From Alnus glutinosa (taxonomy: Eukaryota; Streptophyta; Magnoliopsida; Fagales; Betulaceae): DNA of 64,000 bases. A program made the position numbers and the translations under genes. Below are positions 1-11,114 of this stretch, one piece after another. The notes beneath the pieces are model-generated. The model ran no database searches. It worked only from the letters and a program-made list of their open reading frames with translations, and was not told the origin of the DNA. The number at the start of each line of letters is the position of its first letter. The stretch's first letter is position 1. The stretch spans positions 21,625,628 through 21,689,627 of the forward strand of contig NC_084897.1 of NCBI RefSeq assembly GCF_958979055.1, given 5' to 3'.

Positions 1-151
1 TGCAACTGTGCAAGCAAGCAACCGACAAAATTCTATCAGAAGAATTGTATATAGACAGCAAAAACCCTATAAACCAATCCTTAAGAAAGAGATTATAATT
101 GAAAAATAGAGATAAAATTTTACCTGTGAGAAGATCCTGGTAAACTAGCAT
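1..151 (-). CDS. TCTP: TCTP copy 1, 5' end only (runs off window)
   Basis: This is the first coding exon (151 down to 124) of a TCTP gene on the minus strand. It encodes [10 protein letters not shown] with the last glycine codon split by the intron. A GT donor follows at 123, and intron 1 continues beyond base 1. Exon, intron start and 5' leader are nearly identical to the complete copies at 4401 and 13119, so start and splice site are secure. The leader upstream contains a TATA box near 247-254 and an inverted telo-box. Whether the rest of the gene is intact cannot be seen. It is head-to-head with copy 2, with about 4.2 kb between the start codons. Confidence 0.85.
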   Translation of the reverse strand, partial: MLVYQDLLTGKILSLFFNYNLFLKDWFIGFLLSIYNSSDRILSVACLHSC

Positions 152-246
152 GGTTGCAGAGATTTTGTTCTTTTTTCTCTGTAGAGGAATTGAAAAGAAG
201 TTTGAAAAGAATAAAAACCCGAAGAGGGGGGCTAAGAGGCGGCGAG

Positions 247-254
247 TATATATA
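247..254 (-). promoter_or_regulatory. TATA box of TCTP copy 1
   Basis: TATATATA lies about 100 bases upstream of the start codon at 151, in the same place as in TCTP copy 3. A telo-box (CTAGGGTTT on the plus strand, 303-311; AAACCCTAG on the sense strand) sits further upstream, as often seen in promoters of translation-related plant genes. Confidence 0.7.
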
Positions 255-433
255 GACGGAGGGCTAAGAAAGAGCAGGGGAGGTGAATTTAACAGGTTGG
301 GTCTAGGGTTTGTTTGGAATTACAGTAGTAATTCTCGTCTAGTTTGAGCAGGAGACGAAGTAAGAGGAAAATACCAAAATAGGTTTTAGCTGTGTTGAAA
401 TTCCTTTTTTAAATAAATAAAAATAAAAAAATA

Positions 434-921
434 CATTAGCCCACAAAACTACCGGCCGTTTTATAAGTAGCTCCAAACTACCAACTATTAGACTCTAGCC
501 TCCTAAACTAACAAAAAGTTTTAAAAATACCCATTTCGTCAAAATATGCTTATAATACTCATTCTACGTGTCATTTTTCAATTAAAAAATAATAAATTTT
601 AATTTTAAAATTTTAAAAATATTTATTAAAAAAATAAAAAAAATAGGTGTGGCCGGCCACCACCTTTTTGGTCAAGGGGGTGGCTCAAGGCCGGTATGGG
701 GGTGGCCGAACCACCCCCATATTTTTAGTTTTTTTATTTTTAATTTAATTTTTTTTTATTCTTTTTAAATTGAAAAATGACACGAGACAATGGTATTATA
801 AGCATATTTTGACAATATGTGTCTTTTTGAAACTTTTATGTAGTTTGGGGGGCCAAAGTTCAGAAGTTGGTAGTTTGAATAGCTACTTTCAAAACAACTG
901 GTAGTTTTGAGGGCTTAAATG
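434..921. mobile_element. Foldback/MITE-like element with GC-rich core
   Basis: The left end (AGCCCACAAAACTACC and following) is inverted at the right end (GGTAGTTTTGAGGGCTT). Long AT-rich inverted arms surround a GC-rich core at about 651-712 rich in GGGGGTGGC/GCCACCCCC. No ORF of note. The architecture matches the element at 13621-14311 (inverted arms, A/T tracts, GGGGTGGC core), though the terminal sequences differ. Target-site duplication not clear. Confidence 0.6.
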
Positions 922-1640
922 AAATTTTCTTTTTTTTTTTTGGTTAAATAATTTAAATTTTTTCAAAAATAGACTATGAAAGGAGTGGACAAAGCTCATT
1001 AAGCTCATTGTTTTAGCGTAAAATATTAGTTTTTTATAGACAATGTTTTGAAGTAAATTGACCATTATTCATTGTTTGCGATCCTGAAAATTGTCTATAA
1101 CATATTTTCAGTGTTGTGATGCCGGAGAGAATCAGGTATAAGATTTGAATGTTATTTTTTTATAAGATCTAGACAATAATTGAAAGAATTATACTTTCTT
1201 TCTTTTTTTAGAATAATACCTCTCTTTTTTGTGTCTACAATAATTTTGTGTTTTTATTTTTTAATTTTATCCGAGTAATTTTCTTAGAGAGCACTCCGAA
1301 CCTAGCTATAAAGGCATTTAGTCTATGTTCTTTTTCAATTCAATTTTTTAGTATCAACAAAATTTCAATCTTTCAGAGTTATTCTCTGTTTGCTTTTTTA
1401 GGATGACTGGTCTTTCTCTGTCCTAGTAGTTTATTTTCTCTCTTCCTTAGTTATATTTTCAGTCTTAAATTCTTAAATTCTATTGCTCTCATATGTTGTC
1501 AAGATAATCATAACTCTACCCGCCATTAGTTGGTATTAAAGCTTAGTGTCTTCTTTAAGTGATTTTTTTTTTCATAAGTTTTCATGACTGGTGGTTGTTG
1601 TCGTAGTTGACGTGGATAGGTTCTGAATTAGGAAGTCTTA
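922..1640. other. AT-rich intergenic sequence
   Basis: No gene recognised. Around 960-1120 there is a diverged stretch (beginning near GACTATGAAAGGAGTGGAC) that recurs at about 9085-9260 and 13500-13570, so it is repeated flanking sequence of the TCTP cluster. Confidence 0.5.
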
Positions 1641-2170
1641 TACCATGAACGCAATGTACGAGACGTGATGATTGGAGACTTGCTGATGGAGGTTGCGAAG
1701 TTAACTCATCGTCTAGCTATGCAAAACATGGAGATGCATTACGATGTTAACCATTGCGATTCAAATCTAATTTCGAAAACCCGTATCACAATCATGTTTT
1801 AGTTCAGGAACAACGTATCTGAGATGAGTGGTACGGAGACATAGGCTACATAATTGAGCTTTCATAATTTTTTGGCACTCTCACTCCCTTGATTGTTGTT
1901 AGCAAGTCACAAGCTTATCCACCAAATCCATCTAATCACGTGGAGGAGGGATATGAAATTATTGAGAAAGATTTTTCTATAGATTGGGTCTCTTCACTGA
2001 TCTACGATATCTATAATGATGAAGAATATTTATTGGTGAAGGTAAATTTATTTCTTGATGCCATAAAAATTGTTGGAGAGAATGTTGTCCACCATATGTT
2101 TGACGAATGTCTAAAGAGTGAAATACTCTGGTTTCGCCGACTGGCTGGCCTAAAGAATTGTTTGCACTAA
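1640..2170 (+). pseudogene. Decayed gypsy-type gag/linker remnant
   Basis: Across shifting frames the translation resembles the N-terminal and linker part of plant Ty3/gypsy gag-pol: a segment with EVAKLTHRLAMQNME near 1690-1735, then an open stretch 1889-2170 with an acidic IDWVSSLIYDIYNDEEYLL region resembling the 'WDSPPxYDEYPDDE' linker of such polyproteins. Frames are interrupted by stops, and neither zinc knuckle nor reverse transcriptase is present. The assignment rests on remembered similarity of this motif style and is moderate to low in confidence. Confidence 0.4.
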
Positions 2171-2225
2171 AGAGGATTTGAACTTTTTAATTCACTATTG
2201 TCCCATATGTGTTTTATATAGATAG

Positions 2226-2761
2226 TGTGACAGTCCATGGGCCCATTGACACTCTCAAAAGGCATCTTATGAGATGAGGGGACACCATGACTTATAAAGT
2301 ACCAAAGTAAATAAAATTTTAGCGAAGTGGGACACTTTAACAAGCCCCCTCACGTGTGGCAACTAATGCCAAACAAATGGACACCAACGGAGGGAAATGT
2401 TCATCATCACAAGAAACTCGTGGTTCTAATATCATGAAAAAGTCCATGGGCCTATTGATACTCTCAAAAGACGCATTGAGAGAGGAATGAACACCATACT
2501 TATAAAGTACCCAGGTGAAAGAAATCTTAGTGATGTGGGACACTTTAACACGCCCCCTCACGTATGACAACTAATGGTCAAATACGTGGACAACAATGGG
2601 AGGGAAATGTCCATCATTGCAAAAAACTTGTGGCTCTGATACCATGTAACAGTCCATGAGCACATTAACGCTCTCAAAATACGTATTGAGAGATGAGGGA
2701 GCATCATGAATTATAAAGTGCCCAAATGAATAAAATCTTAGCGATATGAGACGCTTTAACA
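2226..2761 (-). mobile_element. Miniature TRIM retrotransposon, three LTRs in tandem
   Basis: Three about 117 bp direct repeats (2226-2342, 2435-2550, 2645-2761) are separated by two about 93 bp internal segments. On the minus strand each repeat starts TGTTAAAGTG or a variant, and the best-preserved ends CTGTTACA. It is followed by TGGTATCAGAGCC (about 2632-2644), a primer-binding site matching the 3' end of initiator tRNA-Met. A G-rich polypurine stretch (TGAGGGGGC) precedes the next LTR. There is no coding capacity. A simple LTR-internal-LTR unit would be only about 330 bp. The five bases flanking the block do not match, so the third LTR probably arose by recombination or repeated insertion. 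Confidence 0.85.
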
Positions 2762-4290
2762 AAATAATAATAATAATAATAATAATAACTAAGTCATAAT
2801 ACATGAAGTGTAGAACAACAATATTGTAGTGTAATAAAATCTTATGGCCACGCTTATGATTGAATGGAAATATTAATGTCATTATTAGGTTTCATTAACA
2901 ACAATAGAGAAAAACACTTGGAGTTGATTAAACTACATATTGTTGAATAATACCGAAGTCAAGATTTTATTTGTTCCCTACATCGTGAAAAATGAAAAAT
3001 CACATGGAAGGATTTTCGAAAGATGTTTTGTAACCATTTTTAAAATCCTTAAAAACACATCAAATCATGTCAAAACCTAACTGAATTAATAGTATGTGGT
3101 AGATAGATTAATTCTTAATCAAAAAGGTTCAAATGAAATTGCTTAAAAATCTAGTAAATTTGAGTAAACAATAAATTATGGAATTTTTGTCATGAACATG
3201 CTAATAACACTTAAAAATGTATATTTTGATCCACTCATTAGACACAAGGACTTAATTAGTGTTTAACACAATGAGCTCTTAATTAAGTAAAAATTATTTC
3301 AATAGCCCATTTACGATCAATTTTGGGGTAAAGTTATAAGAGTTGGACATTTATGGACAAACCCAAAAATAAAAAATAAATTGATAATCGAAAATAAATT
3401 TTAATGCATTTTTCGGAAGAAAAACTAAAAAAAACTAAAAAAAAAATAAAAAAAAAAGTTTCTTTGGGCTTGTTTGGATCTTATTACTGTTTGGATGTAA
3501 GATTATTTTTGACTATTTACTTTTATTTTTTTGAATCTATATTTGACAACGCTTTACACAACTCAATTTTTCAACCCAACTCAAAAAAAAAAAAAAAAAA
3601 AAAAACGAAAAATAAAGAAAATAAAAAGGGTAATAAAAAAAAGTTCACACCTAGGGGTGGTGAACAACCTCTAGCAGTGTGGGGGTGGATCGGCCACCCT
3701 TGAGCATTTTTCAAGGGTGCCCGAGCGTTTTTCAAGGATGACTTGAAAATTGTTTTTTTTTAAAAAAAAAAAAACAAAAAAAATAGTATTAATTTTTTTA
3801 ATTTCATTCAATTTAATTCACATTCTCATACATATATATTCTCAAATTTTTTATTTTATTTTATATTCTTTAAACCAACTAAACATAACTTTAAATATTT
3901 CTTTTTTTCTTTATTATTCACAATTTTTTTTTTTTTTAAAAAAAAATCGCACTCAAACGAGCCCAAGCATTCTATTAACAAGATTCTGAATGTGAAGCCC
4001 AACAATAACTCAAGCCTTTCTTTAGACAAAACTAACCCCAACGGAATTACAACTGTCTAACCCCACTTGATTGTCCAGCCCAACGATTCGCAAGTGCAAC
4101 AGTGCCAGCTCGCCCTTTAGTCAATGCCAGCCTGTTTTTCGACGTGACCTCACACTGCCCCATACACGTGCTTCAACTTTCCCAAGTTGCCTGAATCAAA
4201 CCCTGCAATGTCTCCCTCCCGGACACGCCTCTACTCCTCAACGGAACCCTTTTTGAATTACTTTTGATTTTCTCTTCCTCAGACCCGTGA
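2762..4290. other. AT-rich region upstream of TCTP copy 2
   Basis: Low-complexity A/T tracts (poly-A near 3580-3605, T/A tracts near 3750-3780 and 3920-3945) and a short GC-rich patch at 3650-3730 with GGGGTGG/CCACCC motifs, probably a fragment of the local foldback family. 4060-4290 is a less AT-biased stretch just before the TCTP copy 2 TATA box. No gene recognised. Confidence 0.45.
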
Positions 4291-4311
4291 CAACATTCTT
4301 AGCCCTCCCTC

Positions 4312-4319
4312 TATATATA
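4312..4319 (+). promoter_or_regulatory. TATA box of TCTP copy 2
   Basis: TATATATA lies 89 bases before the start codon at 4401 in the block CCCTCCCTCTATATATAC, which is shared with TCTP copies 1 and 3. Sequence upstream of about 4300 is unrelated to the other two copies and lacks their telo-box. Confidence 0.7.
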
Positions 4320-4400
4320 CTTCGCTTCTTCGGTTTGTTGTTCTTTTCAAACTTCGTTTCAATTCCTCTGCAGAGAAAAAAGAACAAAATCTCTGCAACC

Positions 4401-6422
4401 ATGCTAGTTTACCAGGATCTTCTCACAGGTAAAATTTTATCTCTATTTTTCAATTATAGTCTCTTTCTTTCGGATTGGTTTATAGGGTTTTTTCTGTCTC
4501 TATATAAAATTCTTCTGACAGAATTTTGTCTGCTGCTTGCTTGCACAGTTGCACGTAAAATTTTCGATTTTTGTTTTCTGGGCTTGATTCTATTTAAGCG
4601 TGAAAGGGCGATGTGAGCTAATTGACGCTCAAATATTGATTAGATTCTCTACATTTTTTTTTCTTTTTTTCTTTTTCCAGTTTTTTATGAGTTTGAGGAT
4701 TTGGGAAATTCTGCCAATCAGATCTAATAGATTCTGGTTTCTCTCAATCTGATTTTTACAGTGTTCAGTTGTGGGGGCTAAACTTGAAGTTTTATCGTCA
4801 ATTAACTAATGGTCTGTTTGGCTGTTGAGAAACCGATGGGAAAGGAACAGATTACAATTTTGATTTTTTTAATAACTGGGCCTTTTTGTTATTATGGAAG
4901 GAAGAATTTCTGCGCAATTGACATGGTGTGATCTGTTGAATGAGTCGGGTTGAGCTTCTAAATTTCAGAAAATTGAGACAAACCAAAAACTGGGTTCAAA
5001 GTTTTTGGCTTTTTTCTTTCCCCACTTTACAATTTCCTCAGCAACGGCTTTTGGCTTATCAAGTCGTTTCGGTTTTATGTCACTAATAAATGAATTGGTG
5101 GCTTGCACATTACTACTGTGAAGTTTGTGTGTTTTTTAAGCTTGTGTTGTTTGTTCCTAGGAGTTTGCCTTTGCCCGGAGAAGGTTCTTCAGAGTATGTG
5201 GCACTTTAAGAGCGGCCGCTCACTCTTATGGTAGGCAGCAGTAGTAGAGTCTTTATAGTATCTTTAATGGTTATTCATTTCTCGTGTCAATGTAAGCTTC
5301 GCGCATGCCATATACTGTGTATATATTGTGGGTTATGGAGTATATGGTTGTCGTTTCTTTGCTATGGTTGCTAACTTTCTTATGTTGTTAATATTTATGT
5401 GGTTGTGGTTTCTTAAGATACCTTTGTGAGAATGACATTATGCTTTTGTTATATTCTTGAACCACATCTGGACCTTTAGATCGTAGGTGGGAAATTCTTT
5501 TTGAGATATCATAATGCGTGAGCTGCAAACTGATCTTCATTGATGAAATTCCAGGTGATGAGCTTCTCTCAGATTCGTTCCCATACAAGGAAATTGAGAA
5601 TGGGATACTGTGGGAAGTGGAAGGAAAGGTGGAACTCTTTTTATTTGTTAGTTCTATGAGTTTTGTTGTCCATAATAGTTGGTGTCATATTAGTGTTTGT
5701 GCTTCTGAGGGGATCGAGAGCTTGAACCTCTGATATTATATATATATATATATAAATGCACTGGCAGTAATTAGATAATCTAACTTTGGCATATGTTTTG
5801 TTATCTGGCAGTGGGTTGTTCAAGGAGCAGTCGATGTAGACATTGGGGCAAACCCTTCTGCAGAAGGTGGAGATGAGGATGAAGGTGTTGATGATCAAGT
5901 TGCCAAGGTTGTTGACATCGTGGATACCTTTAGGCTTCAGGTGAGAAATCTCACTCCTTTTAGTAGCTATTATCTTTGCGCTTCCTGCAAGGATGTATGT
6001 TAAACAAAAGGTTTTGTATTGTTTGCAGGAACAACCTCCTTTTGACAAGAAGCAGTTTGTCACATTCATGAAGAGATACATCAAGAACCTGGCAGCCAAA
6101 TTGGATCCAGAGAACCAAGTGTTGTTTAAGAAGCACATTGAGGGAGCGACCAAGTACCTCCTTTCAAAGATCAGTGACCTCCAATTGTATGTGCTTCCTG
6201 CTCCGAAAGTATTCATAATTGTGCAGAGTTACTCTTTTTTCTTTTCTTTTTCTGTTCTCTTTTGTGGGAAGACTGTTAATTAGTGGAGTTCATCTTTGTT
6301 GCAGTTTTGTCGGGGAAAGCATGCATGATGATGGCAGCTTGGTTTTTGCATATTACAAGGAAGGTGCCACTGATCCGACCTTTATCTACATTGCCCATGG
6401 GTTGAAGGAAGTCAAGTGTTAA
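4401..6422 (+). CDS. TCTP: Translationally controlled tumor protein (TCTP), copy 2
   Basis: Five coding exons: 4401-4428, 5555-5628, 5812-5940, 6029-6186, 6305-6422. All introns are GT-AG and the frame is continuous, giving 168 residues, the usual plant TCTP length. The protein starts [18 protein letters not shown], carries the [15 protein letters not shown] acidic loop (about residues 45-59), the central helical hairpin (about 80-115) and ends [13 protein letters not shown] is a conserved cytosolic growth regulator; plant TCTP promotes cell proliferation and is translation-linked. The copy differs from copy 3 at one residue (Val108 here, Ala there). Intron 1 is long (1.1 kb). It is convergent with copy 3 across a 4.7 kb gap. 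Splice sites were checked by reading frame; expression is not shown. Confidence 0.95.
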
Positions 6423-6790
6423 ACATTGGCCTACCAAAACAAGCTATGATCTTGTCTATTTTTCTCCTTTTCAGTGGAGTATAATCTGAGTTTTGGCTTT
6501 TTCAGTGTTATTATTATTACGTGTTTTTCTGCTTGTGACATTACGAGGATTTATAAATACCTTTTGAGGAACAATGCGTGCATTTGGTGTTCACATCGAT
6601 TATGGTGCTTTGTCTGGCCAATGACTTAATTTTCATCTTATACTCTTATTAGTTGGGTAAGAAGACTGTTTACAACATATGTCGGATTTAAAACCTGATT
6701 TCAGAGAAAGTGCAGCCACGGGTATGTTTGCCAGTACACAAACTATTCCCATCATTTTCTGTCCCCTGCCATTCCTTTCCATCAATATTC

Positions 6791-7149
6791 CTTTCCATTA
6801 AAGAAAAAGTAATAAATAGATTCAATGATTCTAGCATGGTTGAATATTAATTTTCCATCATTGATTAAAAATAGCCATGATTTCCTCTGATGGCCGTGAC
6901 CATCATGATAAAATACAATAATATACACATTAACAGATTAGGGAAAAAAGCACACCGCATGCAGCAGATTTTCTTCATGCAATCCATTAAACACCAATCA
7001 CGCCACCTACCACAAATGATTCAATGCACATAATCTCATTTATGTAAATTCCTAAAGTGAAGGTCGTAGTTTGTGCATAATTTAAACATCGGATTGTGCA
7101 GAGAAAATCGTCGAGTAAAAGAATAATTTTCCTTTCTTACCTCCTTTGT
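6791..7149. other. Loop of TCTP palindrome, no gene seen
   Basis: AT-rich sequence between the left TCTP arm and the gag remnant. Nothing recognisable. Confidence 0.4.
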
Positions 7150-7790
7150 TTTAGTCTTTTCCGTTAGAGGAATACAATTGTTTGCCAGAATTACTATTAA
7201 TTATTGGAAAGAGTGAGTCTTGAATGTAACCCATTTTGAACTTTCTGGCCTTCAATTCTTCAATGGTTTGACGAACTTGGCGGCACAATGTTCCCCTGTC
7301 ATCGACCCTTGAGTAAGATCCATAAATTCTTGAGCCTTGGCATGTCGGACTGTCTGAGGGAAGAATCGCCCCAGGAAGGCGTCCTTGAAATCTTCCCAGG
7401 AAATGCACATGCCCTTTGCCTAACTGTTGTTGCATGTGCTCCTTCTTAGCCATCCATCAATGTTCTGCTTCAGCTGTTAGTTTGAAAGTAGCGTAACAAA
7501 CCATCTTTTCATTCGTACAGTTCATCACTCCTATTAGTCTCTCAATTTGCAAGATGCAATTCTTTGCGGCCACTGCGTCCGGTTGTCCCTTAAAGATCGG
7601 GGGGTGTTGTCGCTTGAACTGTTCAAAATTGCAACCACCCTGCTCCTCTTCGTTCTATCTTGCGCCTAGATTGGCATTACTACTCATCGCCAAAAGATTC
7701 ACTACTTGTGCTGCTAACGTCGTCAATGTCTCTGGGTTATGAGTTGGGTTTGGAGCTTGGTTACTTGCAACCAGTGACGAAACTACCTAC
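7150..7790 (-). pseudogene. Gypsy retrotransposon gag pseudogene
   Basis: Reading the minus strand from about 7790: a spacer, then FKRQHPPIFKGQPDAV, an ILQIERLIGVMNCTNEKMV segment and YATFKLTAEAEH, typical of the Retrotrans_gag domain. The expected tryptophan pair is broken by an in-frame TGA near 7457 (EH-stop-W). A frameshift near 7408 is needed to continue with MCISWEDFKDAFLGRFFPQ and AKAQEFMDLTQGSMTG. Another stop follows at the LKN stretch. Only this gag piece is present: no zinc knuckle, protease or RT. It lies in the loop between the two TCTP arms and may date from before or after the duplication. Confidence 0.8.
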
Positions 7791-9048
7791 CCCCACCTCT
7801 AAAAAAAAATAAAAAAATTAGGTTTTCTATTTTCTTTCTAATTTATTTATTTTTTATTTTTGGCCCTTTATATATATATAAGATTAAAAAAATGCATTCA
7901 TAACTATGCTAATGAACCTTGAAAACAAAAGTAAAACTGAATGAGTAAAAACCTTATGAAGTAAATCGTCAACCATTAAATAGTTTGGTCATATTTATTT
8001 TCTTTAAAACATTTTTATTTAAAAACACTTTATTTATTGAAATCACTTCAAAGCACATTTATTGCATATCACTATTTAAATGAAGACACTTTTATTTTCT
8101 TTTTAAATCAATTTTCAATAGAGCTACGATAAAACACATTTCTTTTATTTATAACATATAAATATATTTATTTATAACTAGTATTCTCATATTAAGGCCC
8201 ATGTATACTATTACACCCCGTGTATGAAGGTTGTGTGTAATTTCAAAGGACCCCTGCTCACGCTCGTGGTCACGAGGTAAGTGAATTTGAGCCACCTAAT
8301 TAACTAAGATGCACTCAGCGTGGCTACATAACATAACGATAGAATACCACTTTCTGGCAGAGTCTCCTTTAGTGGGTTGTGCTTCCGTCTCCAGCGTCGA
8401 TACCGAGTCGTGTTTTTTCGTAATTCTCTTTTTTTGGCCAAAATTATCTCCTCCACACACGTGCCCTAATCTTATAAAACTTTTATAATTCTTTGTTTTT
8501 CTCTTGAATCATCTTAGGGCAACATATATGGGTTTTATATCTATACACTCCTCATAATCATCACCCTCTAAAAATAATGCTTTCAAAATTTGGAAACTCT
8601 TCATTACTAGTTAGTTAACATATTTAGAAATCTTTTCATATATATATGAGATTTCTAAAACAACATTTGTTTGACACATTTCATGTAGGATATATCTATA
8701 TATACATGACATCAGATAACCTTAGAAGAAGGGATGGTGAATCTACTTACCTCCCGACTGCAGTTAAAAAAGGCTCTCAACTACTAGCTACTTGAAAAAA
8801 TGTTTAAGACATATTAATATACAAATACTAGCCTAGCTAGGATAGATTAATCGACCTCTTCTGGACTAATCCCTTATTAAAATAAGTATTTTAGATGCTG
8901 CTTCTTCTTCTTTTTCTTTTTTCTTTTTCTTTTTTTTTTCTTTACAAATCCGAAATTTAAAATAATGTTCCAAAAACTCGTCTTTATCCTGATCCTACTT
9001 ATTTTATATATATATTCATTAGTATTTCTCTTTTTTAGTAGGTGATTT

Positions 9049-9090
<42 letters not shown>

Positions 9091-9430
9091 AGACTATGAA
9101 AGGAGTGGACAAAGTTCATTGGCCCGTTGTTTCAGCATTTTTTTTTTTTTTTAATCGAAAACGTTTTCAATTGAAAACAATTTTCGGGAAAATTGACTAA
9201 TTCTCATTACTTGTTTGCAACCCAAAAATGGTCTAGAAAAATATGTTTCTGCGTTGGGTCGTGCAAAAAAAAAAAATCACTAAGAATATTTTTTTGGAGT
9301 TTTATTCTTTTGTCTTAGCAATTTTTTTTTTTGTTTTTCTGTTTTTTTTTTTTTAAAAAAAAAAAAAAGAAAGAAAGAAAGAGAGAGAAACTCCAATATG
9401 TGTTCAACATGCATTTTTAAAAGTAAAAAG
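7791..9430. other. Non-coding AT-rich sequence with poly-T tracts
   Basis: No gene recognised. 8200-8420 is less AT-rich and could be an old transposon fragment. Long T tracts occur at 9050-9084 and 9140-9152. 9085-9260 repeats the diverged flanking sequence also seen at 960-1120 and 13500-13570. Confidence 0.4.
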
Positions 9431-9442
9431 AAAATGTTAGAT

Positions 9443-9520
9443 TTACAACACCAATACAACAATTGTACAATAATCCCTTACATGAGGAGTTGTTGTACAG
9501 TTGTTGTATTGGTATTGTAA
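9443..9520. repeat. Short foldback (MITE-like) hairpin
   Basis: TTACAACACCAATACAACAA at 9443 is inverted at 9493-9520 (ending GTATTGGTATTGTAA). The two 28 bp arms are separated by about 22 bp, with few mismatches. Probably a small MITE remnant. Confidence 0.6.
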
Positions 9521-10480
9521 GAATCACATGCATTTTTAACACGTGTCAGTTAATAGATTGGGTTGAAAGAATTTTCATCAACCTAATTTAAAAGAAAACT
9601 CAATTAAAATTTTGTTTTGTCTTTTATTTTATCTTCCAGAAACAGAAAGATTAACAAACATCTCAAACACAAAATACTTCTGAAAATACAAAAACAGTTT
9701 TCTCTTTTATATCACGTCAAACACTTTTTCATACTAAAAAAAAAAAAAAAAACACTTTCAAAACACATTAACAAGCGAAAATTATTCAATTTTAAAGAGT
9801 TTTGCCTTTTTAATTTCTTGAATAATCACATTCTTTGTAAATCATTGCTGATATTGGAAGTGTTAGATGGCTTGAACCACATGCTCGTCTTGAGTGTTAT
9901 TTACAAATCTTCTTCCAATATAAAAATATATGACTTGGATGAATATTGGGATGGTTTTTAACACTAAGGTAGCATTCTTTCGAAAGAACCACACCTGTGA
10001 GGCTGTGAGGCTGAAGGGTTCTCGCGTAACAAGGGAGAAATTCAATACTTGTAAAAAACAAATAATAACAATAAAGAAAAACAAATGGTTGAAATATCCA
10101 AAGTTTGCATTTCTGAACTTATTTTGTATCATTAGGAGAATGAGATGACTGGCTTTTCAAAATTAATATTTACCGCTATCAATCTCCTAAAAAGGAACAA
10201 CTGAGTGCTTGTTATAATTACGTTTATCTACAATATTTATGTGACCGTTTTATTAAATTATTGAATTAATCATCGTTAAAAAGAAAATTAAGTGTTGGGC
10301 TGATCCTTGAATTGACTTGCGGCCAATGATGCTATCATGTAGCATGTGTGAAGCACATAATTCTAGAGAATTTGATGAGGGGTTATTGTGATGGACAAAT
10401 CAATGTGGTTACTAAAATGTGTAGAAACAATCCCGTGTTACTTATGGTGATTCATTACAAATAAGCCACAATGTGGTTGG
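9521..10480. other. Intergenic, no gene seen
   Basis: AT-rich. The open frames here lack recognisable domains and overlap on both strands. Nothing supported. Confidence 0.35.
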
Positions 10481-10550
10481 AAAGGAATGGCAAGGGACAG
10501 AAAAAAAAATTATGAGAATATCGGGAATGGTTTGGGTGTTCTGGCAAATA

Positions 10551-10754
10551 AGGATTAGAATTCTCTCAAATTATGTCCAAATTTGAAAAAATTCAAAAAG
10601 TGATTGTAAGATACCACTTATGAGACTCATCTGACCAAATAAAAATTAAGTGTCCAACCAATTATCCAGTTAGATGGGTCCCATAAGTGATCGCTTACAA
10701 TCACCTGCTCGAATTCTCTCAAATTTAAACAAATAATTTAAGAAGATACTATCC
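10551..10754. mobile_element. MITE inserted in the TCTP copy 3 flank
   Basis: About 204 bp absent from the matching place in the left arm. Internal inverted repeats (GTGATTGTAAG at 10600 against CTTACAATCAC ending 10704) make it foldback. It is bracketed by near-identical 8-mers GGCAAATA (10543-10550) and GGCAAACA (10755-10762), the size expected of a hAT-type duplication. The empty site in the left arm (TTTGCCAG) supports insertion after the arms were formed. Confidence 0.75.
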
Positions 10755-11114
10755 GGCAAACATACCCGTGGCCAAGGTTGTGCATTTTCTCTGAAATCAG
10801 GTTTTAAATCTGACACATGTAGTAAACGGTCTTCTTACCCAACTAAGGGTTTAAGATGAAAAATAAATCATTGGCCAGAAAAAGCACCATAATCGATGTG
10901 AACACCAAATGCACACATTGGTCATCTAACAAATTTGCACCACACATGATTTATATTTTATTCCTCAATAGAGGTATGCATATAAATCCACATAATGTCA
11001 CCAGCAGAAAAACACGTAATAATAACACTTTAAAAACAAAAATTCTTAGATTTATAATCCATTGGAAAAGGAGGAAAAAAGACTAGATCATAGCTTGTTT
11101 TGGTAGGCCAATGT

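Larger units (their letters stand above)
4300..6790. repeat. Left arm of the TCTP inverted repeat
   Basis: From the TATA region through all exons, introns and the 3' flank (for example GCCACGGGTATGTTTGCC near 6715 and the TCTGTCCCCTGCCATTCC stretch near 6760), this segment matches the reverse complement of about 10480-13220. Homology stops upstream at about 4300 and downstream near 6790. Confidence 0.85.

Noticed and set aside
2762..2790. CRISPR-like or other prokaryotic array
   Set aside because: Only a TAA microsatellite; the genome is a plant nuclear genome and no spaced repeat array is present anywhere in the window.
2337..2882. Two minus-strand frames of 77 and 103 codons
   Set aside because: They lie across the TRIM LTRs and internal segments and are non-coding repeat translation.
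5212..5220. GCGGCCGC (NotI site) in TCTP copy 2 intron 1, suggestive of a cloning junction
   Set aside because: Flanking intron sequence continues in homology to copy 3 on both sides, so point changes explain it; no vector sequence.
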